A stretch of 5,364 nucleotides of DNA, from the NCBI GenBank assembly GCA_002450295.1, contig DJYX01000049.1:1-5364 (forward strand), written 5' to 3'. The DNA comes from Deltaproteobacteria bacterium UBA6967. GTDB lineage: Bacteria > SAR324 > NAC60-12. Numbering within the stretch: the stretch's first letter is position 1; every line of letters begins with the position of its first letter. The notes below the pieces were generated by a model. The model saw only the letters and a program-made list of their open reading frames with translations, searched no databases and was not told the origin of the DNA. Positions 1-5,364 of this stretch are shown here, piece by piece. A program made the position numbers and the translations under genes.

Positions 1-270
1 CCAGTCATGTGGCCAGGAGTCCTAACAGCGGGACTTTTCAGTTTTTTACTGGCTTACAACGACTACTTGGTTGCGGCTCTGTTGCTGGATGCCCAAAACC
101 AGACGATGGTTCCCGCGATTTCTGGATACTTCAATCGTGAAACAACCTCGACAGACCAGGTGGAAGCCGTCGCTGCAGCAGTATCGATTACCGCACCACT
201 TTTTGTTTTGGTAATGGTCTTTCAAAAGCAACTCGTTTCTGGCCTGACTCAAGGGGCCGTCAAGGGTTGA
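1..270 (+). CDS. Carbohydrate ABC transporter permease, MalG/CUT1 type (C-terminal part, cut by window start)
   Basis: Partial inner-membrane permease of a binding-protein-dependent ABC importer. The reading frame is open from base 1 (P-V-M-W-P-G...), so the ATG at 7 is an internal Met and the true start lies upstream. The visible 89 residues begin at the end of the cytoplasmic EAA loop (the 'lP...PG' part that docks on the ATPase). A hydrophobic helix follows, containing FSFLLAYNDYLVAALLL, where AYND matches the family's usual 'F..aWN-[DE]' signature. After a periplasmic-type loop comes a last hydrophobic helix (about VSITAPLFVLVMVF). The end, QKQLVSGLTQGAVKG, is the classic CUT1 C-terminus (normally 'RGLtaGAvKG'). 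The family imports sugars, oligosaccharides, polyols and glycerol phosphates; the substrate cannot be read from this fragment. It is followed after 28 bases by the SnoaL-like genes on the same strand, which suggests the imported solute feeds the enzymes encoded downstream. Confidence 0.9.
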   Translation, partial: PVMWPGVLTAGLFSFLLAYNDYLVAALLLDAQNQTMVPAISGYFNRETTSTDQVEAVAAAVSITAPLFVLVMVFQKQLVSGLTQGAVKG

Positions 271-287
271 AGAAAATCTTCAGTGTC

Positions 288-291
288 AGGA
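288..291 (+). promoter_or_regulatory. Shine-Dalgarno site AGGA deciding a GTG start at 299
   Basis: AGGA lies 7 bases before the GTG at 299-301. The next in-frame Met codon is 12 codons further on, inside the first predicted helix of the SnoaL fold, so the GTG is preferred as the start of the first SnoaL-like gene. Confidence 0.6.
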
Positions 292-298
292 TTATCCA

Positions 299-805
299 GT
301 GGAAGAAAACGATAACAAGCAACTAATCGCAGATATGTATGGAGCCATGAACAAGAATGTACTTGGCCTGATGAAGAAATATTGGTTTGAAGACATGGTT
401 TGGGAAGGGCCCGCTGGAGTGGGTACCAAACATGGATTGCAAGAGTTTGAAGAAGACTACCGTCGAGATTTCATCAATGCCTTCCCAGACAAGCATGCTA
501 CGGATTTGGTGCGTGTTGCTGAGGGGGATTGGGTAGCTGGAGCTGGTCATCAAGACACTACTTTTGCCAATTCATGGCTGGGTATTCCACCGACCGGCCA
601 GAAGATTCGCATTCGCTATATGGATTTTTGGAGGATTGCCAAAGATGAGTCAACTGGAGAAAGAAAACTCGCTGAAAATCTTGTGTTGATCGATATTTTG
701 GGGGTCCTCGAACAAGCTGGTTATGATGTTGAAAAAGTCCTTAAGTTCGTTGGCTCTAAATCCCCTCAATTTTTTTTGAACCCTCCAGAATCAGATAATG
801 AATGA
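299..805 (+). CDS. SnoaL-like (NTF2-fold) polyketide-cyclase/ester-cyclase family protein, single domain
   Basis: A 168-residue soluble protein with no signal peptide or membrane segment, consisting of one SnoaL-like domain plus a short polar tail. Visible family marks in order: a helical start; D32-x-x-W35-x-GP-x-G (residues 32-40); AFPD (61-64); V79-A-G-A-G-H84, the usual 'G-x-H' strand; GIPPTG (95-100), the classic 'G-x-PPTG' turn; DFWR (109-112); and E126-N-L-V-L-I-D132 followed by ILGVLEQAG, matching the family's end 'eW...D..gll.qlG'. In SnoaL itself an aspartate acts as the acid/base; D132 is the likely equivalent (inference). Members catalyse aldol-type cyclisation, hydration or isomerisation, but most are uncharacterised, so no reaction is assigned. 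This is the most canonical of the five such domains here. It starts with GTG and overlaps the next gene by 4 bases (ATGA, 802-805), which implies translational coupling. Confidence 0.85.
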   Translation: MEENDNKQLIADMYGAMNKNVLGLMKKYWFEDMVWEGPAGVGTKHGLQEFEEDYRRDFINAFPDKHATDLVRVAEGDWVAGAGHQDTTFANSWLGIPPTGQKIRIRYMDFWRIAKDESTGERKLAENLVLIDILGVLEQAGYDVEKVLKFVGSKSPQFFLNPPESDNE

Positions 806-1854
806 GCATATTTAAATTCAATAGTGAGCTAAATCAGCAGCATAAACAGTTAGTTTGGGACTATTGGCATAACGCAGCCTGGCAAAATCCTGCGGACATT
901 CAAAAGCATCTGCTGCAATACCAGAATCAGGATGCCAATTGGTTTGGTTTTTCGCCGTTCAACCAATTGTCTTCACCAACTGCACAGGTTGATGAATTTT
1001 GGCTTCCGCTCTACAAGGCGTTCTCGGATCTTCAGCGGCAGACCCATATCTTTATCGGGGGCAGTTCCAGTGGCAAAGCCGATGGCAGTCCAGATAATCG
1101 TTACTGGGTGGGAGGAACTGGGCTTTTCAAGGGGGTGTTTCAACAAGATTGGCAAATCAGTCACTTAAGAATTCCTGCCAACCAGCAACCTATCCAGATC
1201 CGTTGGGCAGAATTCTGTCGATTTGAAGAAGCAAGGATTGTTGAGACTTACCTGATGCTCGATCTCGTTGATTTCTTTGAACAGATCGGGCATCCCATTC
1301 TGCCACCCTGTAGGGGAGTGCCAGGAATTTACCCAGTACCGATTACTCAAGATGGGGTGCTGAGAGACATGCAGGAACAAGCTGTTACCGAGGCGAGTCT
1401 TCAATTGATTCGAGATTTCCTGTTTGAGGGCCTGAACCTTTATGATCAACATAACCTCAAAAGTATGGGGGTTGCGGACTTTTTTCATCAGGATGTCAAA
1501 TGGTACGGTCCCGGAGGAATTGGCGGTTGTCTCAGTCTGAAAGCTTTTGAGGATAACCATCAAAAACCTTGGCTGATTGCTTTTCCAGACCGCAAAGTTT
1601 GTGACTTGGATTCGCTCTTTGCTGAAGGAAACTACGTTGCTAGTTCTGGTTGGAAGGGGGTAATAGCCAAACATACTGGGCCATACCTTGGACATCCTGC
1701 AAGTGACAAGGATATCTGCTTCAACGGTATCGATTTCTGGAGAAGCGAATCCGGGAAGTACGTCGAAAACTGGGTCTTTGTAGACATGATCCATCTGTTT
1801 GGACAGATGGGAATTGATCTATTAAAACGCTTGAATTTTGAGGGAGAGCGCTGA
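802..1854 (+). CDS. Tandem two-domain SnoaL-like (NTF2-fold) protein
   Basis: A 350-residue cytosolic protein made of two SnoaL-like halves. The N-terminal half (about 10-168) is divergent: AFSD (73-76) replaces AFPD, an enlarged Gly/Ser-rich stretch (about 84-107) precedes the strand, and IPANQQPIQIRWAEFCR (124-140) aligns with the 'IPPTG...DFWR' part of the upstream single-domain protein. It closes with E148-T-Y-L-M-L-D154 and DFFEQIG. A Pro-rich linker (about 165-180) leads to the C-terminal half (about 198-345): D231-V-K-W-Y-GPGGIG, AFPD (260-263), DFWR (311-314), E322-N-W-V-F-V-D328. This half resembles the upstream protein closely. Both halves lack the strand histidine (L108 and W284 in its place), and neither has an intact PPTG turn. 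The terminal Asp is kept in both. The start sits in an ATGA overlap with no strong ribosome site, so translation probably depends on the upstream gene. The stop shares one base with the next start (TGATG). The function is unknown: it could be an enzyme or a partner subunit. Confidence 0.8.
   Translation: MSIFKFNSELNQQHKQLVWDYWHNAAWQNPADIQKHLLQYQNQDANWFGFSPFNQLSSPTAQVDEFWLPLYKAFSDLQRQTHIFIGGSSSGKADGSPDNRYWVGGTGLFKGVFQQDWQISHLRIPANQQPIQIRWAEFCRFEEARIVETYLMLDLVDFFEQIGHPILPPCRGVPGIYPVPITQDGVLRDMQEQAVTEASLQLIRDFLFEGLNLYDQHNLKSMGVADFFHQDVKWYGPGGIGGCLSLKAFEDNHQKPWLIAFPDRKVCDLDSLFAEGNYVASSGWKGVIAKHTGPYLGHPASDKDICFNGIDFWRSESGKYVENWVFVDMIHLFGQMGIDLLKRLNFEGER
1840..1846 (+). promoter_or_regulatory. Shine-Dalgarno site GAGGGAG for the gene starting at 1854
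   Basis: A strong purine-rich ribosome site lies within the last codons of the preceding gene, 7 bases before the ATG at 1854. It supports this start and indicates that the third SnoaL-like gene can be initiated independently as well as by the TGATG overlap. Confidence 0.6.
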
Positions 1855-2822
1855 TGTCAGCACCAGAATTGGAATTTGCTGATCTGACAGATTTTATTCT
1901 GAGGATCACCGAGAGAATTTGGGAAGAGAGGCACGTTGAAGACATCCGCAAATACTACACTGCGGATTGTCGGGTAGAGACACCAGCAGGGGTTACTTCG
2001 AATGTGGAAGCAGTCATTCAATCCACTTTGGAAACGTTGAATCAGTTTCCTGACCGTCAACTGCTGGGTGAAGATGTAATCTGGTCCGAAGACCAACCTG
2101 AATATTTCTACTCTTCTCATCGAATCTTCTCCACCATGACTCACCTTGGCGAGGGGAACTTTGGCAAAGGTACCGGAGCAAAAATTGGTGTTAGGACGAT
2201 TGCTGACTGTGCTGTCTACAAAAATCAGATTTACGATGAATGGCTTGTTAGAGATCATGCAGCAATCCTGAGCGATATAGGTCTGCCACTACAAGAAGTT
2301 GCGCTTTCACTGGCGGAAGCAAGAGCTGAATCTGGGCAGAAACCTATTCACTTCCATAGTCTTGAGAATCGACCAAAAGTTGACGGAATAAACTTGTCAG
2401 ACACAGATGCTGCTCAGCATTATCTCCGAGGTTACAGAAGCTTGTTTGATGAATACGCCTTCGGCTGGGTTAAAGAGAGCTATGACAGGGCTGCACAAAT
2501 TTATGCTCCAGGGGGGATAAATCTTCAGGGCTGGGACAGGATAACCGATTTCTGGTTGGGACTCAGAGCCAGTTTAGGTCAAGTAAAGTTTACAGCCGAC
2601 CACTTGATTCATCGTGAGGATCCAAGAGAGCCTCAGCGGCTCGCCCTGCGCTGGACTGTAACCGGACAGCATGAAGGAAGAGGCCGATATGGAGAACCAC
2701 GAGGCAACCCACTTCATTTTTTGGGTATCAGTCACGCAGAATTACGCAAAGGAAAGATTTTACGCGAATGGGTTTTGCTGGATGAACTGGCAATTTGGCA
2801 GCAAATTTTTTCTAAATTTTGA
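1854..2822 (+). CDS. Second tandem two-domain SnoaL-like (NTF2-fold) protein
   Basis: A 322-residue soluble protein with two SnoaL-like halves of a different flavour from those upstream. N-terminal half (about 8-147): V41-E-TPAGV, QFPD (64-67), Y86-S-S-H89-R-I-F-S, then H97-L-GEGNFG and a GTG turn (106-108), closing with D128-E-W-L-V-R-D134. This is a typical ester-cyclase-type pattern. C-terminal half (about 185-320): YAPGGI (217-222), R266-W-T-V-T-G-Q-H273-EG, GEPRGN (280-285), closing with R304-E-W-V-L-L-D310. The C-terminal half has no FPD motif. Both halves use 'xEW' before the final Asp, whereas the two upstream proteins use 'E-N/T-x'. Candidate acid/base residues are H89 and D134, and H273 and D310 (inference from SnoaL). 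The gene is joined to its upstream neighbour by a 1-base overlap. There is no signal peptide. The reaction is not known; an alternative is a non-catalytic small-molecule-binding NTF2-like role. Confidence 0.8.
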   Translation: MSAPELEFADLTDFILRITERIWEERHVEDIRKYYTADCRVETPAGVTSNVEAVIQSTLETLNQFPDRQLLGEDVIWSEDQPEYFYSSHRIFSTMTHLGEGNFGKGTGAKIGVRTIADCAVYKNQIYDEWLVRDHAAILSDIGLPLQEVALSLAEARAESGQKPIHFHSLENRPKVDGINLSDTDAAQHYLRGYRSLFDEYAFGWVKESYDRAAQIYAPGGINLQGWDRITDFWLGLRASLGQVKFTADHLIHREDPREPQRLALRWTVTGQHEGRGRYGEPRGNPLHFLGISHAELRKGKILREWVLLDELAIWQQIFSKF

Positions 2823-2844
2823 GTTGGTCAATTTACTTTCGGAC

Positions 2845-2848
2845 AGGA
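2845..2848 (+). promoter_or_regulatory. Shine-Dalgarno site AGGA for the cupin gene
   Basis: AGGA lies 7 bases before the ATG at 2856. It sits in a 33-base spacer that shows no hairpin, T-run or promoter-like element, so the cupin gene is probably read from the same transcript as the SnoaL-like genes. Confidence 0.55.
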
Positions 2849-2855
2849 ATTTCTG

Positions 2856-3779
2856 ATGGATATTGTTCGCTTCAATGAACTGATCCCCTGTCGCACCGCC
2901 TTCATCGATGCGCACACCCCAGGTTCGGATCAGAAAGAAAATTACACCATCATTGGCGCAGGGGTCTCAGAATCACCTGATCAGCACGTTCATCTCAGTA
3001 AAACTCCCGGTTTCAATATTGGGGCAGCCGCACAACCTGCAGGGTGTACAAACTCCTTGCACAGCCACCGGACTGCTGAGGTATTCATCATCCACTTAGG
3101 GAAGTGGCGATTTTTCTGGGGCTTGTACGGTGATAAAGGCGGAGTGGTTCTGGAACCAGGAGATGTGATCAGTCTGCCAACGCATATGTTTCGTGGTTTT
3201 GAAAACATCACTGAGAAGAATGATTCAAATCCCAATGGCTATGGATTTATGTTCGCTGTACTTGGTGGGAATGACTCTGGGGGCGGAGTATTGTGGGCCC
3301 CACAAGTCATTGAAGCCGCCCAGGCGCATGGTTTGGTGCTACTTGAGAATGGGCTCTTGATTGATACACACAATGGTGAATCAATTCCAGATGGGATACT
3401 CCCACGAAAACCATTGGAAGGGGCGGATTTGGTAGTATTTGATCAAAATAATATTGAAGATCCAAATCGTGTTCTTGCCAGGAAATCTCATCGTGGCAAC
3501 CTCATTCTTGGCACCTCAGACAAGGCAAAAATTCGTGAAATTCCTGGGTTTGAAATCAGTCGGACTGAGGGATTTGAGACTTTGGAATTGGAGGGTTCAA
3601 ATCCCGCAGTGTTGATCTGTAATGAGGGTCGCTTTCAAATTGGTGATCAGGTTATCGAGCAAGGAGATGTAGTTTATCTTAATGCAGGAGATTTCAGTAC
3701 AATTGAGTTTTCCTCAGCTTGTGAAGTTTTTTTGGTAACCCCTACTGCTGATCCAGCTGGCCCAACTAAATACTTGTAA
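2856..3779 (+). CDS. Two-domain (bicupin) protein, possible metal-dependent dioxygenase/isomerase-type enzyme
   Basis: A 307-residue soluble protein. The first cupin fold (about 45-137) carries an exact motif 1, G-x5-H-x-H-x3-E-x6-G: G63, H69, H71, E75, G82. H69, H71 and E75 are expected metal ligands. Motif 2 runs G102-x5-P108-T-H110-M-F-R113-x3-N117. The usual final His ligand is Arg113, and the usual Gly two residues after Pro is His110, so the metal site is three-residue or rearranged. A second, shorter cupin-like fold (about 230-296) shows C255-N-E-G-R-F-Q-I-G and EQGDVVYLNAG (268-278) but no HxH, so it is probably structural or binds no metal. Between them is a linker with LWAPQVIEAAQAHG (146-159). 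Cupins of this type include dioxygenases, sugar isomerases and regulators; the family alone does not settle the reaction. Placement between SnoaL-like genes and a MetE-like gene suggests a step in the same pathway. The stop codon is overlapped by the next gene's ribosome site. Confidence 0.8.
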   Translation: MDIVRFNELIPCRTAFIDAHTPGSDQKENYTIIGAGVSESPDQHVHLSKTPGFNIGAAAQPAGCTNSLHSHRTAEVFIIHLGKWRFFWGLYGDKGGVVLEPGDVISLPTHMFRGFENITEKNDSNPNGYGFMFAVLGGNDSGGGVLWAPQVIEAAQAHGLVLLENGLLIDTHNGESIPDGILPRKPLEGADLVVFDQNNIEDPNRVLARKSHRGNLILGTSDKAKIREIPGFEISRTEGFETLELEGSNPAVLICNEGRFQIGDQVIEQGDVVYLNAGDFSTIEFSSACEVFLVTPTADPAGPTKYL

Positions 3780-3783
3780 GGAG
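3778..3783 (+). promoter_or_regulatory. Shine-Dalgarno site AAGGAG overlapping the cupin stop codon
   Basis: AAGGAG begins within the TAA stop at 3777-3779 and ends 6 bases before the ATG at 3790. It is the strongest ribosome site in the window and fixes the start of the MetE-like gene. The next gene's translation may be coupled to termination of the cupin. Confidence 0.7.
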
Positions 3784-3789
3784 AAAGAC

Positions 3790-4911
3790 ATGTCTGGATT
3801 AGCGGTAACCCATGTGGGTTCGCTCCCTCGCAGGCAGAGGGTGGTCGACCAAATTTTTGCAAGAGAGAAAAACGAACCTTGGGATCGGGTGGAATTTGAC
3901 ACGATCATGGCTGAAGAGGTAGCCGAAACTGTCCGACTTCAACAACAGGCTGGGGTAAAGATTGTTAGTGATGGTGAAACCTCTAAAATTTCCTATGCAA
4001 CTTATGTCAAAGATCGTTATTCCGGTTTCGCAGGTGATAGTCCGCGCCAACCTCCGGCCGATCTGAAAGACTACCCAAGCTTTCTCGAACGTTTAGCCAA
4101 AAGTGGTGGTACCCCCCAATATTCAAGACCCTGCTGTGTAGGACCGATCAGCCCTAAGGATTCCCACGATCTTCAAGCAGACATTCAGCACTTAAAGGCT
4201 GCAATGGCTTCCAATTCTGTAGCCCTAGGGTTTATGAATGCTGCTAGCCCAGGGGTAATTGCTCTCTTTCTGCCCAACCAATATTACCCTGATCATGAAA
4301 GCTATTTGATCGCCTTGGGAGAAGCACTTAAAACAGAATATCGAGCCATCATCGCTTCTGGACTTTCCTTGCAACTTGACTGTCCAGACCTGGCCCTATC
4401 TCGGCATATGCTCTTTACCGAGAAGACTGATGATGAATTTCTTGATCTAGCAAGACTTCACATGGAAGTGCTCAACTCTGCCTTGGAGGGATTACCTGCT
4501 GAAAAAATTCGTCTTCATATCTGTTGGGGAAATTACGAGGGGCCTCATCACTGCGACATTGCAATGGATAAAGTTTTTGAGGTGTTGATGTCAAGCAAAG
4601 CCCAGTATGTACTCTTCGAAAATGCCAATCCAAGGCATGGTCACGAATGGGCAGTTTTTGAAGAAAGAAGTGCTCAAATTCCTGATGATAAGATTCTGGT
4701 TCCTGGAGTAGTTGATACCACAACCAACTTTGTGGAACATCCAAAATTGATTGCACAAAGACTTGAGAGATTTGTGAACTTCCTAGGTCGGGAGAGAGTT
4801 GTCGCTGGGACAGACTGTGGATTTGGTACTTTTGCAGGCTTTGGTGCAGTCGATCCCGAAATCGCTTACGCAAAACTCAGATCCCTATCTGAAGGAGCCT
4901 GCTTAGTCTGA
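3790..4911 (+). CDS. Stand-alone MetE C-terminal-domain protein (cobalamin-independent methionine synthase II family)
   Basis: A 373-residue cytosolic TIM-barrel protein equal to the catalytic C-terminal half of MetE; full MetE has about 750 residues, and the N-terminal half is absent. Visible marks: H8-V-G-S-L-P-R at the start, as in MetE C-domains; SDGE (60-63); the LDCPD strand (196-200), corresponding to the family's 'iD.P'; and the zinc set H243-x-C245 (LHICWGNYEGPHHC), E277 (FENANPRHGHEW) and C343 (GTDCGFG). All four expected Zn ligands are present, so it is probably active. Family reactions activate a thiol on zinc: homocysteine methylation from a methyl donor, or thiol addition to an epoxide as in epoxyalkane:coenzyme M transferase. 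Lying in a transporter-linked operon, it is more likely a catabolic methyl-transfer or thiol-dependent step than methionine biosynthesis (inference). It starts 10 bases after the cupin stop. A gene symbol such as metE would be misleading. Confidence 0.85.
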   Translation: MSGLAVTHVGSLPRRQRVVDQIFAREKNEPWDRVEFDTIMAEEVAETVRLQQQAGVKIVSDGETSKISYATYVKDRYSGFAGDSPRQPPADLKDYPSFLERLAKSGGTPQYSRPCCVGPISPKDSHDLQADIQHLKAAMASNSVALGFMNAASPGVIALFLPNQYYPDHESYLIALGEALKTEYRAIIASGLSLQLDCPDLALSRHMLFTEKTDDEFLDLARLHMEVLNSALEGLPAEKIRLHICWGNYEGPHHCDIAMDKVFEVLMSSKAQYVLFENANPRHGHEWAVFEERSAQIPDDKILVPGVVDTTTNFVEHPKLIAQRLERFVNFLGRERVVAGTDCGFGTFAGFGAVDPEIAYAKLRSLSEGACLV

Positions 4912-4935
4912 AACGGTCAGCCAAAATTATTCTTT

Positions 4936-5364
4936 ATGAACCCAACACAGAATCCAGCTTATCGACCAACAGCCTTGATTACAGGCGGAGTAGGAGGAAT
5001 TGGCAGAGCAATCTGCCATACCTTGGCATTGAATGACTTCCAAGTGCTTTTCACTTACCGATCGAAAGCCGATGAGGCGCAGCAACTCGAAAAAGAGCTA
5101 GCTGGATCCGGACATCAAAGTTTCCAACTTGATGTTAGCGATTCTCATCAGATTGATAAGCTTGCACTGACCATCTCTGATAAAACTCGACAGCTCGATT
5201 TACTGGTGAATTGTGCTGGAATGACACGTTTTGTTCCTCATCAAGACTTGGAAAGTTTGGAGGATGAGTTGATTGATCAGATTTTTCAGGTCAACTGGCG
5301 AGGTTCTTTTTCAACAATTCGATCATTCAGACAGCTATTGGAAAATAGTCCTGAAGCACTGATC
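4936..5364 (+). CDS. Short-chain dehydrogenase/reductase (SDR), N-terminal part, cut by window end
   Basis: The first 143 residues of a classical SDR, usually about 250 residues; the frame is open to the window edge. It shows the cofactor-binding T16-G-G-V-G-G-I-G23 (TGxxxGIG), an FTYRS strand end (39-43) whose Arg42 favours NADP(H) over NAD(H), the LDV acidic site (66-68), the N92-C-A-G95 motif (NNAG/NCAG) and N120 (FQVNWRG), the structural/catalytic Asn. The catalytic Ser and Tyr-x3-Lys lie beyond the window. It resembles FabG-type 3-oxoacyl-ACP reductases and sugar/polyol dehydrogenases; the substrate is unknown. The start is the only ATG/GTG/TTG in frame after the previous gene's TGA, but no clear ribosome site precedes it. 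The nearest purine block, GAAGGAG at 4891-4897, is 38 bases away. It lies 24 bases after the MetE-like stop and is likely part of the same operon. Confidence 0.85.
   Translation, partial: MNPTQNPAYRPTALITGGVGGIGRAICHTLALNDFQVLFTYRSKADEAQQLEKELAGSGHQSFQLDVSDSHQIDKLALTISDKTRQLDLLVNCAGMTRFVPHQDLESLEDELIDQIFQVNWRGSFSTIRSFRQLLENSPEALI

Noticed and set aside
266..284. Small inverted repeat (TGAAGA / TCTTCA, 3-base loop) around the permease stop codon, considered as a terminator or attenuator
   Set aside because: The stem is short and AT-rich, extended only by wobble pairs, and no T-run follows, so it is unlikely to stop transcription.
770..777. Run of eight T near the end of the first SnoaL-like gene, considered as a programmed -1 frameshift fusing it to the next gene
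   Set aside because: The next gene's frame has TAA at 796-798 and TGA at 799-801 just before its ATG, so a shift could not produce a fusion. No downstream structure is evident.
1165..1794. Long open frame on the minus strand (209 codons) opposite the first double-domain gene
   Set aside because: It lies fully inside a well-supported + strand gene, shows no recognisable motif and has unlikely composition. It is a shadow frame.
2671..2856. Small + strand open frame overlapping the end of the third SnoaL-like gene and reaching the cupin start
   Set aside because: It is out of frame with the clear C-terminal SnoaL-like motif (REWVLLD), has no ribosome site and its translation looks random.
4472..4873. 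Minus-strand open frame of 133 codons opposite the MetE-like gene
   Set aside because: The + strand frame carries all zinc ligands and family motifs; the antisense translation is low-complexity, Gln/Ser-rich and resembles nothing known to me.
3790..4911. Annotation as ordinary methionine synthase MetE
   Set aside because: The protein is half the usual length, lacks the N-terminal domain and sits in a transporter-linked operon, so the biosynthetic role is not supported by context.
1..5364. CRISPR arrays, tRNA/rRNA genes, insertion-sequence ends, prophage or defence genes
   Set aside because: No direct repeats with spacers, no cloverleaf-like or rRNA sequence, no transposase or terminal repeats were seen; coding density leaves almost no free space.

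Overview
The window is a gene-dense bacterial segment with every gene on the + strand. By eye the base composition is balanced to slightly AT-rich. No intergenic gap exceeds about 33 bases, and no terminator-like hairpin with a T-run is visible between genes, so it reads as the middle of one operon. The style (CUT1 sugar-transporter permease, AGGA/GGAG ribosome sites, ATGA and TGATG gene overlaps) suits a Gram-negative, probably proteobacterial, heterotroph. The species cannot be told from the sequence.

Layout: (1) the last 89 codons of a MalG/CUT1-type ABC transporter permease (1-270); (2) three consecutive genes that together encode five SnoaL/NTF2-like domains: one single-domain protein (299-805) and two double-domain proteins (802-1854 and 1854-2822), joined by 4-base and 1-base overlaps; (3) a two-domain cupin (2856-3779); (4) a stand-alone MetE C-terminal-type, zinc-dependent methyltransferase/lyase-fold protein (3790-4911); (5) the first 143 codons of a short-chain dehydrogenase/reductase that runs off the window (4936-5364).

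How they may work together (inference): the permease imports a small organic solute, probably a sugar or a sugar-like or polyol-like compound. The soluble proteins would then modify it: an SDR for oxidation or reduction, a metal cupin for isomerisation or dioxygenation, SnoaL-like proteins for acid/base chemistry (hydration, cyclisation, isomerisation), and a zinc thiol-type enzyme for methyl transfer or C-S/C-O bond chemistry. I know of no named pathway with this gene set. The most striking part is the run of five divergent but recognisably homologous SnoaL-like domains in three coupled genes. All five keep the C-terminal aspartate, while the other family motifs have been lost unevenly.
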